A stretch of 64,000 nucleotides of DNA from assembly GCF_003387075.1 (NCBI RefSeq), contig NZ_QUMQ01000001.1, forward strand, positions 3,410,001 through 3,474,000. Direction: 5' to 3'. Shown piece by piece: positions 8,834-18,221 of the stretch. Position 1 is the first letter of the stretch. Every line of letters begins with the position of its first letter. The position numbers and the translations under genes are program-made. The notes below the pieces were generated by a model. It did not search any database, had not been told where the DNA came from, and saw only the letters and a program-made list of their open reading frames with translations. This DNA is from Asanoa ferruginea. Lineage in GTDB: Bacteria; Actinomycetota; Actinomycetes; Mycobacteriales; Micromonosporaceae.

Positions 8834-10483
8834 ATGTTGGCCCCCCTGCGTGGCACACCGCTGCGCGTCAAGCTCGTCGCCGCCGTGCTGGCGCTCGTGA
8901 CGGCCGCCCTGCTCGTCATCGGGGCGGCCAGCACCTTTTTCCTGCGCAACTATCTGCTCGACCAGGTCGACGGCAACCTGCGCAGCCTCAACAACAACGT
9001 GCAGGCGCTGCTCCGCGACAACATCCAGTTCGCCGTCGGCGACAACGCGTTCGCGGTCGCGTCGACCCCGGCGCAGCCCACGCTCAACGACCTGAGCAGC
9101 AAGCCGAGCCAGCTCTTCACGCCCGACGGGCCCGACCTGCCGCAGAACTACGCAGGCCTTCAGCAGGAGTTGCAGAAGCACCACACCGACCCCTACACGA
9201 TCAAGGCGATCGGCAGCCAGACCCGCTGGCGGGTGCTGATGGTGCAGCCGCAGGACAGCAACGCGATCGTCGCGGTCGGCTTCAACCTCTCCGACGTCGA
9301 CCACACCGTCAAACAGCTCCTCTGGATCGACGGCCTGGCCGGCGGCACGGTGCTGATCGTCCTCGCCACGCTCGGCGCCGGGATAGTCCGGAGCAACCTG
9401 AAACCGTTGCGCCAGATCGAGCGCACCACGGTGGCGATCGCGGCCGGTGACCTGAGCCAGCGCGTGCCCGACCCGGAGCCGGGTGTCGACGAGCCCAAGA
9501 CCGAGCTCGGCCGCCTCTCCCGGGCGCTCAACGCGATGCTCACCCAGATCGAGACCGCCTTCGCCGCGCGGGCCGAATCGGAGACCGCTGCCCGCGACGC
9601 GGCCTTCGCCGCGCAGGCGTCGGAGGCACGGGCGTTGCGATCCGAGGAACGCATGCGGCAGTTCGTCGCGGATGCCTCTCACGAGTTGCGTACGCCGTTG
9701 ACCACCATCCGTGGCTTCGCCGAGCTCTACCGGCAGGGCGCCGCCGGCCCGCCGGAAGACACCGCACGCTTGGTCCGTCGGATCGAGGACGAGGCGGCCA
9801 GGATGGGCCTCCTGGTGGAGGATCTCTTGCTGCTCGCCCGGCTGGATCGGGAGCGACCACTGTCGCTGTCCCCGGTCGAGCTGCGCGTGCTGGCCAGCGA
9901 GGCGGTGCAGGCGGCCGGCGCGATGGCCCCGCAGCGACACATCGCGATCGACGTGGCGCCGCGCGCCGGTGCGCTGGTGGTGCGGGCCGACGACGCCCGG
10001 CTCCGCCAGGTGCTCGGCAACCTGCTGACCAACGCGATCATCCACACCCCGCCCGACGCCGAGATCAGCGTCCGGCTCCGCTCCGACGGCGACTACGCGA
10101 TCGTCGAGGTGGTCGACACCGGCCAGGGCCTCTCGGCCGACCAGGCCGAACGCGTCTTCGAACGGTTCTACCGGGCCGACGCCGCCCGGCGCCGCGACCG
10201 GGAGGCCACCAGCACCGGCCTCGGGCTGGCGATCGTGGCCGCTCTGGTCCGCGCGCACGGCGGCAACGTCGAGGTCGACAGCGTGCCAGGACAGGGCTCG
10301 ACCTTCCGGGTACGCCTGCCGTTGGCCACCGGCGGTGGCGACGACGAACACGACGGTCCCGATAACCACGGTGGCCCCGACAGTCCCGCGGGCCACAACG
10401 GCAACGGCACGGATCCGGACCGGCACTCTCAGACAACGCTCAGCCCGGCCCCAGGCCCGTCGCAGAGCGGTGGGGAAAGGTAA
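8834..10483 (+). CDS. Sensor histidine kinase (HAMP, HisKA, HATPase)
   Basis: 549-aa membrane sensor. TM1 about 12-37, an extracellular sensing region about 38-160, TM2 about 163-185, HAMP about 186-240, HisKA with FVADASHELRTPLTT (phosphoacceptor His283), then HATPase with N-box NLLTNAIIHT, VVDTGQGLS and GLGLAIVAALVRAHGG. The last 55 residues are a polar Asp/His/Gly tail outside the catalytic core. Start ATG 8834 has GGGG five nt upstream; a GTG at 8828 is also in frame. Partner of the response regulator just before it. The HtrA gene five nt downstream suggests the signal is cell-envelope or misfolded-protein stress, as in MprAB-PepD. Confidence 0.94.
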   Translation: MLAPLRGTPLRVKLVAAVLALVTAALLVIGAASTFFLRNYLLDQVDGNLRSLNNNVQALLRDNIQFAVGDNAFAVASTPAQPTLNDLSSKPSQLFTPDGPDLPQNYAGLQQELQKHHTDPYTIKAIGSQTRWRVLMVQPQDSNAIVAVGFNLSDVDHTVKQLLWIDGLAGGTVLIVLATLGAGIVRSNLKPLRQIERTTVAIAAGDLSQRVPDPEPGVDEPKTELGRLSRALNAMLTQIETAFAARAESETAARDAAFAAQASEARALRSEERMRQFVADASHELRTPLTTIRGFAELYRQGAAGPPEDTARLVRRIEDEAARMGLLVEDLLLLARLDRERPLSLSPVELRVLASEAVQAAGAMAPQRHIAIDVAPRAGALVVRADDARLRQVLGNLLTNAIIHTPPDAEISVRLRSDGDYAIVEVVDTGQGLSADQAERVFERFYRADAARRRDREATSTGLGLAIVAALVRAHGGNVEVDSVPGQGSTFRVRLPLATGGGDDEHDGPDNHGGPDSPAGHNGNGTDPDRHSQTTLSPAPGPSQSGGER

Positions 10484-10488
10484 ATGTC

Positions 10489-12147
10489 ATGACCGAGCAC
10501 GAAAACCCCCGGCGATCCGACCCCGAGCGGGGTGCCGAGCCGGCCGCCGAATCCGACGCGCCGCAGGCGCCGCGGCCGGAAGGCACCGAGCAGCCGACCG
10601 CCTACCAGCCGGCCGCTGAGCAGCCGACGGCCTACCAACCGGCGGCGGACCAGCCGACGGCCTACCAGCCCGCGGCAGAGCAGCCGACGGCCTATCAGCC
10701 CGCGGTGGAGCAGCCGACCGCGCAGCAGCCCTCCGTCCCTCAGCCGGTCAGCGGCACGCCCGTCACCGGGCAGCCGCAGAGCCCGTGGCAGCCGCCGGCG
10801 TCGCACTACCCGCAGCCGGGCCCGGGCTACCCGCAGGCCGGTTCCGCGCCGGGCTACCCCAGCTACAGCTACCCGTCGGGCCAGCAGCCCGGCTACGGCC
10901 AGCCCGGTTACGGCGCGGCGCACGCGGCCGACGCGGGCCAGACCTACCCGGGCCAGCCGCACCCAGGTCAGGCACACCAGCCGCATGGCACGCCGATCCC
11001 GTGGACCGGCCCCGGCGGTCCGGGTGGGCCGCCGCCCGGCCAGCCCTGGCAGCAGTCGCCCGGCCCGCACCGCCCCAACCGGGTCGGTCGCTGGATCGCG
11101 GCGGCCGCCGTGGCCCTCGTGCTGCTGCTCGGCGCCGGTCTGGTCGGCGGCGTCATCGGCGCCGCGATCAACGGCAACGACAAGGACAACGCCGCCTCCC
11201 GCGCCGCCGCCGCACCGGTGATCAACCGGTCGTCGCTCGCCGAGATCGCGCAGAAGGTCGAGCCGAGCGTCGTCTCGATCACCACCAGCACCGGCGAGGG
11301 CTCCGGCGTCGTGCTCACCGCCGACGGCTACGTGTTGACCAACAACCACGTCGTGGCCAGCGCCAGCGGCGACACCGTCACCGTGGTCTTCGACAACGGC
11401 AAGCGGACCACCGCGAGCATCGTCGGCACCGACCCGAAGACCGACCTGGCCGTCGTCAAGGCCAGCGGCGTCTCCGGCCTGAGCCCGGTCAAGTTCGGCG
11501 ACAGCGCCGCGATGCAGGTCGGCGACACCGTGCTCGCCCTCGGCAGCCCGCTGGGCCTCCAGGGCTCGGTCACCGCCGGCATCATCAGCGCCAAGGACCG
11601 CACCATCCGCACCCAGTCGGAAGACCAGCAGCAGAGCCCCTTCCCGAGCGGCGACCAGCAGCAGACGGCCACCTCCCTGTCCGGCCTGCTCCAGACCGAC
11701 GCGCCGATCAACCCCGGCAACTCGGGCGGCGCGCTGGTCAACACCAACGGCGAGGTGATCGGCATCAACACCGCGATCGCCACCTCGGGCCAGGGCAACG
11801 GCAGCATCGGCGTCGGCTTCGCGATCCCGAGCGCCAAGGCCGAGCAGGTCTCCCAGGCGCTGCGCAACGGTGACAAGATCTCGCACCCGGCCCTCGGCGT
11901 CTCGGTCACCGAGAACGAGAACGGCGGCGGTGCCCTGGTCAGCGGCGTCACCGCCAACAGCCCGGCCGCCAAGGCCGGCCTACAGCAGGGCGACATCGTC
12001 AGCAACTTCGGTGGCCAGACGATCAACACTTCGGACGATCTGGTGTCGGCCGTCCAGTCGCACAAGGTCGGCGATCAGGTGCAGCTCACCTACAGCCGGA
12101 ACGGGTCGGAAAAGACCGCAACCGTGACGCTCGCTGAAGCGTCATAA
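10489..12147 (+). CDS. HtrA/DegP-like serine protease with PDZ domain
   Basis: 552 aa, type II membrane topology: a cytoplasmic arm of about 200 residues rich in Pro, Gln, Gly and Tyr, TM helix about 200-222, an extracytoplasmic trypsin-like domain with triad His287 (NNHVV), Asp319 (KTDLAVV) and Ser412 (GNSGG), and a C-terminal PDZ domain about 460-550. The arm carries five near-identical ten-residue repeats (EQPTAYQPAA type, DNA about 10588-10737) followed by PGYPQ/GYGQPGYG stretches. Co-transcribed with the two-component genes; the likely role is envelope protein quality control under their control. AAAGG lies ten nt upstream of ATG 10489. Confidence 0.94.
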   Translation: MTEHENPRRSDPERGAEPAAESDAPQAPRPEGTEQPTAYQPAAEQPTAYQPAADQPTAYQPAAEQPTAYQPAVEQPTAQQPSVPQPVSGTPVTGQPQSPWQPPASHYPQPGPGYPQAGSAPGYPSYSYPSGQQPGYGQPGYGAAHAADAGQTYPGQPHPGQAHQPHGTPIPWTGPGGPGGPPPGQPWQQSPGPHRPNRVGRWIAAAAVALVLLLGAGLVGGVIGAAINGNDKDNAASRAAAAPVINRSSLAEIAQKVEPSVVSITTSTGEGSGVVLTADGYVLTNNHVVASASGDTVTVVFDNGKRTTASIVGTDPKTDLAVVKASGVSGLSPVKFGDSAAMQVGDTVLALGSPLGLQGSVTAGIISAKDRTIRTQSEDQQQSPFPSGDQQQTATSLSGLLQTDAPINPGNSGGALVNTNGEVIGINTAIATSGQGNGSIGVGFAIPSAKAEQVSQALRNGDKISHPALGVSVTENENGGGALVSGVTANSPAAKAGLQQGDIVSNFGGQTINTSDDLVSAVQSHKVGDQVQLTYSRNGSEKTATVTLAEAS

Positions 12148-12215
12148 GAGCTAGATACGCGCACACCAAGGACTCGCGAGCCGCGTGACCCGCGGAGACG
12201 GTCCTCCTCCCAAAT

Positions 12216-12263
12216 GGTGGCGGGTGGCACGGCCCTCGGGGGTTGGTCGTGCTGCCCGCCACC
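12216..12263 (+). terminator. Strong hairpin terminator after the two-component/htrA operon
   Basis: A 16-bp stem pairs 12216-12231 with 12248-12263 (two G-U type pairs), with a 16-nt loop. It lies 69 nt after the htrA stop and well before the M50 gene. No U-tract follows, as usual in high-G+C actinobacteria. Confidence 0.6.
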
Positions 12264-12406
12264 GCCCATATCCGCCCTCGGTAACCAGTCGGTGACCGCG
12301 GGCGGATGCTCGCTGTGTGTCGCTGTCGGGTTGCAGACGCGAGGTCGATTCCGATCTATGACGGGCCTACTGTGCATCCCCGGTGGTGTAGGGGGAGGCA
12401 GGGGTT

Positions 12407-15400
12407 GTGACGGTCGTCGAGACCCGGGTGAGTGTGTGGGAGGCGCTGGCCGGGCGGGCGCCTGGGCAGCCGGTGGGCCCGCACGACCCCGGCATGTGGG
12501 CGGCCGTCGTCGAGCGGCTCAATCCGGCCCGGGCCAGGCCCGTGCTGCGCGCCGGCATCGAGCAGGCCGAGCTGATCTCCGTACGCGGAGTGCCCTATGT
12601 GATGCTCCGGTCCCCCGACGACCGCGGCGGCGCCTGCTACCTGCGGCTGACGCCGGAAGAGTGGCAGCTCGCGACCCTGATGGACGGCACGCGCACCGTC
12701 GCCCGGCTGGTCGCTGAGTTCGCCCGCATCGGCGGCCGGCTCGCGCCCGACCAGGTCACCCGGGTGGTCGCCGACCTGGCCGCCAACCGGATGCTCGCCG
12801 AGTTGCCGGTCGACGCGTTCCGCCCGCTGTCCAAGGTGCACCGCCGGCCGTGGCCGCTGCGGCTGGGCCGCGCGCTGCTGGCGTTCGCGCAGGGCCGGCG
12901 CACGGTGGTCGCCAACATCGACCCGCTGGTCGGCTTCCTCTACCGGGCCGGCGGGCGCCTCCTTTTCCACCCGGCGGTCGTCGCGTTGCTGGGCACCGTC
13001 GCGCTGGTCGGCCTGGTCGCATTCGGCTGGACGTGGTGGCACGGCGAAGAGTCGATCTTCCTGACCGGCGGCTCCTACGCGACCGGCGCGGCCGTCCTGC
13101 TCGGGCTCAACGTGCTCGCGCTGGCCTGCCACGAGTTCGGCCACGCGCTGGCCACCAAGCACGCCGGCCGGCGGGTTCCGGCGGCGGGCTTCCTCGTCTA
13201 CTTCGGCATCCCGTCGGTCTTCGTCGACACCACCGACGTCTGGATGGCCGGCCGCCGCGCGCGGATGACCACCACGGCCGCCGGTCCCGCCGCGGGGCTC
13301 GTGCTGGCCGGCACCGCCTCGCTGGTCGGCGTCCTGGTGCCGGAGGCGGCGCCGTGGATGTTCAAGCTGGCCTTCGCCTGGTATCTCAACGCGCTGTTCA
13401 ACCTCAACCCCTTCCTCGCGCTCGACGGCTACTACCTGCTAATGGACTGGCTGGAGATCCCCAACCTGCGTGCCCGGGGTCTCACCTTCGTGGTCAGCCG
13501 GTTGCGCCGCCGCCCGCCGCGCTGGTCGCAGCTCGACCGCGAGGGCCGGCTGGTCGCCCTCTACGGCACGGTCGCCGTGCTCTGGCTCGCCATCGCGGTC
13601 AACCTGGGCTGGCGGATCTGGACCGACCGGGTCGCCGGGCTGACGATCGGCCTGTGGCGGTCCGGCTGGCCGGCCCGGGTCCTGCTGTTCGTGGTCGTCT
13701 GCGGGCTGGCCGCACCGCTGGTCTACCTCGCGTTCGGCTGGGTCGCCGGTCAGGTCCGCGCGCTGCGCCGGCGGATCGAATCGCGCCGCCGCGACCTCGA
13801 CGCACCGCGCCGGCTCGACGCGCTGCGGGCCTCGGCCCTCGGCCGGCTGCCCGGCGCGGCGCTGGCCGACCTGGCGGCGGTCGCGACCTGGGTCCGCCCG
13901 CGCACCGGCCAGCAACTCGTCTTCGCCGGCGCCGCCCAGCGCGCGGTCTACGTCGTGGTCGACGGCGCGGTCGAGGCGCGCCGGCCCGACGACCCGTCCG
14001 GCCTGGTCCGGCAGCGGCTCGGCGCCGGCGGCGTGGTCGGCCTGGCCAGCGCGCTGAGTGGGGCACCGGCCGCGCTCGGTTGGCACACCGCCGGCACCAC
14101 CCTGCTGTCCCTCCCGTCTTCGGCGGTATCCCGGGCGATCGGCCCGATCCCCGGCCCGCCACCGGGCGAATGGGACGAGGCCGACCGGCTCTTCGGCGAG
14201 GCGCCCGCGCTGCACGCGCTGAGCGCCGAAGACCGGATGGGTCTGGTCTCCGCCGCCCGGCCGGCCCTGCTCGCACCGGGTGACCCGGTCACGCTCAACG
14301 GCGCCACCGACGCGGTGGTCATCGAGTCGGGCACCGTGACCCTGCCCGACGGCACCGAGTTGCGCCGCGGCACGCTGATCGGCCCGATCGGCGACGGCCC
14401 CGGCGGGACCGTGGCCACCGCCCGCACGCCCACCCGGCTGTGGTCGGTGCCGGCGCTGTCGGGCACCCCCCTGCTGCTCGGTGCTGATCCCAATGCTCTG
14501 GCGCGAGCCTCCGCGGCCGGTGCCGGCCCGCGGGTCGGTGTCCACCCGGTCACTGGCTACCCGCCGCTCGCCGCGCCGCCCGGGCCGCCGCCGGTGATCG
14601 ACGAGAACGTCGACGGCCGGTTCGAACGCCGGCTCTGGTGGCTGGTCTCGCTGCTCCTGCTGCTCGCGCTCCTGCTCACCGCCACCAACTTCATCCCCGG
14701 GCCGGCCTGGGCCGAGATGCCCGCCGACCGGGCACTGCTCGCGGCCACCCGGGGCACCGCCGACGTCGACGTCAACGGCCAGGCGGTGAAGCTGTCCTCC
14801 GGCGACAAGCTCTACGTGACCGAGGGCGACCGGGTGCACCTGCGCGACCGCTCGCGGGCGGAGCTGACCTTCCGCGGCGGCGCGGTCACCGTGCTCTGCG
14901 CCGGGAGCTCGATCGACGTCGGTCCGCTGTGGAGCGAGGGTGACCGGCGCACCGTGCCGCACGGCGAGGTGCGGCTCACCGACGGGCGGGTGCTGGTCGA
15001 CACCGCGAGCACGCGGAGCACGTTCCGGCCGCTGGCCCTGTCGGTCGACGCGAGCGGCGCGAAGCTGACGAATGACGGCGAAGCCTGGTACCAGGCCAGC
15101 GCCGGCGGCGCCAGCTCCGTCTCCAAGGGTCGGGTGCTGGCCGACGACCAGCTCCAGCCGGCCACCGACGCGGCGCTCGACTGTGGCGACGGCCGCGAGG
15201 TGCCGCGCCCGGCCGGGCCGACCGAGGAGCCGACGCCGAGCGACGAGCCGACCCCGTCGGAGCTGCCGTCACCGACCGCGACACCGACGCCGACGGCCAC
15301 GCCGCCGGTCGACGACAACGGCGGCGACAACGGCAACGGCGGCAACCCGCCGCCCGGGAACCCGCCGCCGGGCAACCCACCTCCTGGGAACCCGCCGCCG

Positions 15401-15832
15401 GCCACCCGCCCACCGGTGACCCGTCCGCCCACGACCCCACCCACGTCGCCGGCCGACACCAACGACCCGCCCGAGATCACCTGGCGCAACGATCCTGGCG
15501 GCACGATCGACCAGCAGATCGGTGGCGAGTCGTCGTGCGGCAGGAACGGCACGAGTGCCGGCGCGTCCGTCGTCGTCACCGACGACAACGATCCGGAGCA
15601 GGCGCTCAAGGTCACGGTCTCGTGGAGCGGGTTCGATTCCGGCAGCGACGCGATGTCGTGGGACGGCCCGTTCTTCGGAACGATCGGCCCGGTGCCCTAC
15701 ACCGGCAAGCCCAACGACGGTGGCACGCTGTCGATCAAGGTGACGGCGACCGACTCCGAAGGCGAGAGCAGCACGATCTCGGGCACCGACATCACCGTCG
15801 CGCCCTGCGACTTCCAGAATCCGCCTTCATAA
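12407..15832 (+). CDS. Multidomain M50 zinc metalloprotease: PqqD-like, site-2 protease, two cNMP-binding-like folds, FecR-like, secreted tail
   Basis: 1141 aa, a rare fusion. Residues about 55-135 resemble a PqqD-like winged helix (peptide-recognition element of RiPP pathways). The M50 core follows with HEFGH at 242-246 and third ligand region NLNPFLALDGYYLL (Asp340), within several TM helices (about 187-207, 225-243, 290-312, 385-403, 423-447). Residues about 485-585 and 600-700 look like two cyclic-nucleotide-binding jelly rolls. A TM helix about 743-762 leads to a FecR-like domain (about 770-900), a Pro/Thr/Gly linker with NPPPG repeats (about 940-1020) and an Ig-like outer domain with two cysteines. 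GTG 12407 has GGGGGAGG nine nt upstream. First gene of an operon with the Zn-ribbon and Ca-loop proteins; likely cleaves or matures an exported peptide or protein. Domain calls other than M50 are by eye. Confidence 0.82.
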   Translation: MTVVETRVSVWEALAGRAPGQPVGPHDPGMWAAVVERLNPARARPVLRAGIEQAELISVRGVPYVMLRSPDDRGGACYLRLTPEEWQLATLMDGTRTVARLVAEFARIGGRLAPDQVTRVVADLAANRMLAELPVDAFRPLSKVHRRPWPLRLGRALLAFAQGRRTVVANIDPLVGFLYRAGGRLLFHPAVVALLGTVALVGLVAFGWTWWHGEESIFLTGGSYATGAAVLLGLNVLALACHEFGHALATKHAGRRVPAAGFLVYFGIPSVFVDTTDVWMAGRRARMTTTAAGPAAGLVLAGTASLVGVLVPEAAPWMFKLAFAWYLNALFNLNPFLALDGYYLLMDWLEIPNLRARGLTFVVSRLRRRPPRWSQLDREGRLVALYGTVAVLWLAIAVNLGWRIWTDRVAGLTIGLWRSGWPARVLLFVVVCGLAAPLVYLAFGWVAGQVRALRRRIESRRRDLDAPRRLDALRASALGRLPGAALADLAAVATWVRPRTGQQLVFAGAAQRAVYVVVDGAVEARRPDDPSGLVRQRLGAGGVVGLASALSGAPAALGWHTAGTTLLSLPSSAVSRAIGPIPGPPPGEWDEADRLFGEAPALHALSAEDRMGLVSAARPALLAPGDPVTLNGATDAVVIESGTVTLPDGTELRRGTLIGPIGDGPGGTVATARTPTRLWSVPALSGTPLLLGADPNALARASAAGAGPRVGVHPVTGYPPLAAPPGPPPVIDENVDGRFERRLWWLVSLLLLLALLLTATNFIPGPAWAEMPADRALLAATRGTADVDVNGQAVKLSSGDKLYVTEGDRVHLRDRSRAELTFRGGAVTVLCAGSSIDVGPLWSEGDRRTVPHGEVRLTDGRVLVDTASTRSTFRPLALSVDASGAKLTNDGEAWYQASAGGASSVSKGRVLADDQLQPATDAALDCGDGREVPRPAGPTEEPTPSDEPTPSELPSPTATPTPTATPPVDDNGGDNGNGGNPPPGNPPPGNPPPGNPPPATRPPVTRPPTTPPTSPADTNDPPEITWRNDPGGTIDQQIGGESSCGRNGTSAGASVVVTDDNDPEQALKVTVSWSGFDSGSDAMSWDGPFFGTIGPVPYTGKPNDGGTLSIKVTATDSEGESSTISGTDITVAPCDFQNPPS

Positions 15833-15841
15833 GGAGATTTG

Positions 15842-16057
15842 GTGCTCTGCTGGTTTTGTCAGAAGTCGGCGCGAGGGTCGTGCCGGTTCTGTGGGCGCGG
15901 CGTGTGCGAGGACCACGCCCGATTCGGCCCGTTCCTGTTGGAGGTGCACCGCTCGGAGACGCGCGGCCGCGCCGAGGGTCTGGTCGTGGAAGACGCGGTG
16001 CAATGTGGCACCTGCCGACCCCGTCCACAGCCGGTGCCGATGCCGGAGCTCGACTGA
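15842..16057 (+). CDS. Small zinc-ribbon-like protein
   Basis: 71 aa with three cysteine groups: CWFC at 3-6, CRFCGRGVCEDH about 15-26, and CGTC about 57-60, enough for two zinc sites. No TM or signal peptide. GTG 15842 has AAGGAG (15831-15836) five nt upstream, overlapping the stop of the M50 gene, so translation is coupled; a TTG at 15839 is also in frame. It is sandwiched between the M50 fusion and the Ca-loop protein in the same operon, suggesting an adaptor or chaperone role. I do not recognise a named family. Confidence 0.75.
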   Translation: MLCWFCQKSARGSCRFCGRGVCEDHARFGPFLLEVHRSETRGRAEGLVVEDAVQCGTCRPRPQPVPMPELD

Positions 16058-16096
16058 CGGCGCTACGGTAGGAGCGCGTCGATGGGAGGCCGGGCG

Positions 16097-16897
16097 ATGA
16101 GTGACTTCGACGAGGTGCTGGAGCGACTGGTCATCGACCCTGGGTTCGCCAGTGCCCTCGCGTCCAACCCGGGGCTGGCCCTGGCCAGCTATTCCTTGAG
16201 CGACGACGAGATCTCCCTCCTGCACACCCAGGTCGGCGCCGCCCCGTCGACCGAGCACGGCGTGGAGACCCGGGCCAACCAGTCGAGCACGTTCGGCCTG
16301 CTCGGGTCCTTCGGCGGGCTGCTCGCCGACGGCATCGGCGGCGGCTCGTCGGGCATCGGGCACGCGGCGACCAGCGGCCTCGGCTCCGCAGGCACGAGCG
16401 GCTTCGGCCCGGCCGGTCATGACGCCGCCAGCTTCGGCCCCTACGCGCAGGCCGAGGGCACCCACGGCGGCATGGGCGGCCTGGCCGGCTTCGGCGACGA
16501 GATCGGCCAGGGTCTGTCCGACACGCCGACGGGCTCGGCGGGCATGGGCCACGCGCCGGTGCCCATCGACGGCCTCGGCTCGGCGCCCACCGATCACGTG
16601 GGCCTTGGCGCGGCGCCGCCTTCTGGGCCGCCGGAGGGCTACCACACCCGCGTCGACGTCGACGGTGACGGCGACTGGGACAAGCACGTGCTGCTCGGCC
16701 GCGACGACGGCGGTGTCGACATCCTGGTCGACAACAACCACGACGGCCGCGTCGACTTCGTCGGGCACGACACCGATGCCGACGGGCTGGTCAACTCGGC
16801 CGACTACGACAAGAACAACGACGGCTTCTTCGAGAAGACGATGTACGACGACAACGGCGACGGCTGGATGGACCGCACGGTTCCGCACCACCCCTAG
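16097..16897 (+). CDS. Ca2+-loop repeat protein with RiPP-leader-like N-terminus
   Basis: 266 aa in three parts. Residues 1-47 (DFDEVLERLVIDPGFASALA, then NPGLALASYSLSDDEISLL) resemble the conserved leader-like segment of Franean1_4349/Nif11-type precursors. Residues about 60-185 are Gly/Ser/Ala-rich low complexity. Residues about 188-262 carry five EF-hand or thrombospondin-3-like loops (DVDGDGDWD, DNNHDGRVD, DTDADGLVN, DKNNDGFFE, DDNGDGWMD). There is no Sec or Tat signal, so if exported it needs a dedicated route. ATG 16097 has GGGAGG seven nt upstream; ATG 16082 is a weaker alternative. Its position after a PqqD/M50 fusion makes it the probable substrate of that protein (inference). Confidence 0.75.
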   Translation: MSDFDEVLERLVIDPGFASALASNPGLALASYSLSDDEISLLHTQVGAAPSTEHGVETRANQSSTFGLLGSFGGLLADGIGGGSSGIGHAATSGLGSAGTSGFGPAGHDAASFGPYAQAEGTHGGMGGLAGFGDEIGQGLSDTPTGSAGMGHAPVPIDGLGSAPTDHVGLGAAPPSGPPEGYHTRVDVDGDGDWDKHVLLGRDDGGVDILVDNNHDGRVDFVGHDTDADGLVNSADYDKNNDGFFEKTMYDDNGDGWMDRTVPHHP

Positions 16898-16970
16898 GGC
16901 CTAAACGGCCGAGATTGCTCTGGCGCTGATGGTGATCGACGTACACCATTGCGTCAGGGAGGTGTTCGGG

Positions 16971-18221
16971 GTGGTAGCCATCGCCACGGATTCGCTGACC
17001 AAGGTGTTCGACGACGGCACCGTGGCGGTCGACCAGGTCAGCCTGACGGCCGGCGCGGGGGAGTTCCTCGTGCTGCTCGGGCCGACCGGTTGCGGCAAGT
17101 CGACGATCCTGCGGCTGGTCGCGGGCCTGGAGGCGCCGAGCGCGGGGCACGTGCTGATCGACGGCCAGGTGGTCGACCACCTGCCGTCCCGCGAGCGCCG
17201 GCTGGCCATGGTCTTCCAGGACTACGCGCTCTATCCACATCTGACGGTCGCGCAGAACATTGGCTTCCCGCTGCGGGTCCGCCACGAGACCGCGACCGAT
17301 GTGTCGGCCCGGGTCAACGAGGTCGCGGGCCAACTCGGCATCACCCCGCTGCTGCGCAAGCTCCCCGGCGCCCTGTCCGGCGGCGAGCGGCAGAGGGTGG
17401 CGATGGCGCGGGCGATCGTACGCCAGCCGCTCGGGTTTCTCCTCGATGAGCCGCTGTCCAACCTGGACGCCGGCCTGCGCGCCGAACTTCGGTCCGATGT
17501 CGCCGCGCTGGCCCGCAGGCTCGGCGTGACCACCCTCTACGTCACGCATGATCAGTCCGAGGCGATGACCATGGCCGACCGGGTCGCGGTCCTCCGCCGC
17601 GGCGTGTTGCAGCAGGTCGGGCCGCCGGAGCAGGTCTACAACGACCCCGCGACGCTGTTCGTCGCCGCGTTCCTGGGCACCCCGCGGACGAGCCTGCTGG
17701 AGGGCGCGGTCTACGCCGACGGCGACCGCGTGGTGCTCGACCTCGGCTCGCAGGTGATCGAGTTGCCCGCCGACCATCCGGTGCGGGCCCGGCACACCGA
17801 CCGGGTCACCCTGGCGCTGCGGGCCGACGCGCTGACGCCGGCGCCGCCCGGGCACGGCGGGCCCACCCTGTCGGGCACGGTGCGGCTGGTCGAGCATCTC
17901 GGCCACGAGGCGCTGGTGCACGTCGACACCGGTGCCTTGCCCACGTCGACGGAGCGGTCCCGGCTCGAGGTGCCCGACGCGCCGACGCTCGCACGCATGC
18001 GGCCTGCTGCGCGGCCGGCGACGGCAAAGACGGAATACGGCTTTTATCCGGTGTACGACCCGGAGCTGCCCGGCGAACCGCCCACGGTCGGCGAGGTGGT
18101 GGTGCGGGTGCCGGTGGCTGGGCTGCCGCGTTTGGACGAGACCATCACGTTGGCCGTCGACGTCGACCGGCTGCTGCTCTTCGACCGCACGGGTGCGCGG
18201 ATCCGGCTGTCAGCCCGGTAG
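16971..18221 (+). CDS. ABC transporter ATP-binding protein, UgpC/MalK type (orphan)
   Basis: 416 aa: Walker A GPTGCGKST, signature LSGGERQRVAMARAI, Walker B LLDEPLSNLD, H-loop YVTHDQSEAM, then a C-terminal MalK-like OB/TOBE region (about 235-416) as in MsiK/UgpC multi-sugar ATPases. GTG 16971 has AGGGAGG eight nt upstream; the in-frame start at 16929 lacks one. No permease or binding protein lies nearby, consistent with a shared ATPase serving several sugar importers. The C-terminal domain has an unusual extra segment (about 330-375, TEYGFYPVYDPELPGEPP). It converges on, and overlaps by 12 bp, the kinase gene on the opposite strand. Confidence 0.9.
   Translation: MVAIATDSLTKVFDDGTVAVDQVSLTAGAGEFLVLLGPTGCGKSTILRLVAGLEAPSAGHVLIDGQVVDHLPSRERRLAMVFQDYALYPHLTVAQNIGFPLRVRHETATDVSARVNEVAGQLGITPLLRKLPGALSGGERQRVAMARAIVRQPLGFLLDEPLSNLDAGLRAELRSDVAALARRLGVTTLYVTHDQSEAMTMADRVAVLRRGVLQQVGPPEQVYNDPATLFVAAFLGTPRTSLLEGAVYADGDRVVLDLGSQVIELPADHPVRARHTDRVTLALRADALTPAPPGHGGPTLSGTVRLVEHLGHEALVHVDTGALPTSTERSRLEVPDAPTLARMRPAARPATAKTEYGFYPVYDPELPGEPPTVGEVVVRVPVAGLPRLDETITLAVDVDRLLLFDRTGARIRLSAR

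Noticed and set aside
8732-10426. Minus-strand open frame of 564 codons over the sensor kinase
   Set aside because: No ribosome site or recognisable motif; the plus-strand kinase domains explain the region.
13439-14962. Minus-strand open frame of 507 codons over the M50 gene
   Set aside because: Arg/Pro/Gly-rich composition typical of antisense high-G+C frames; no motif.
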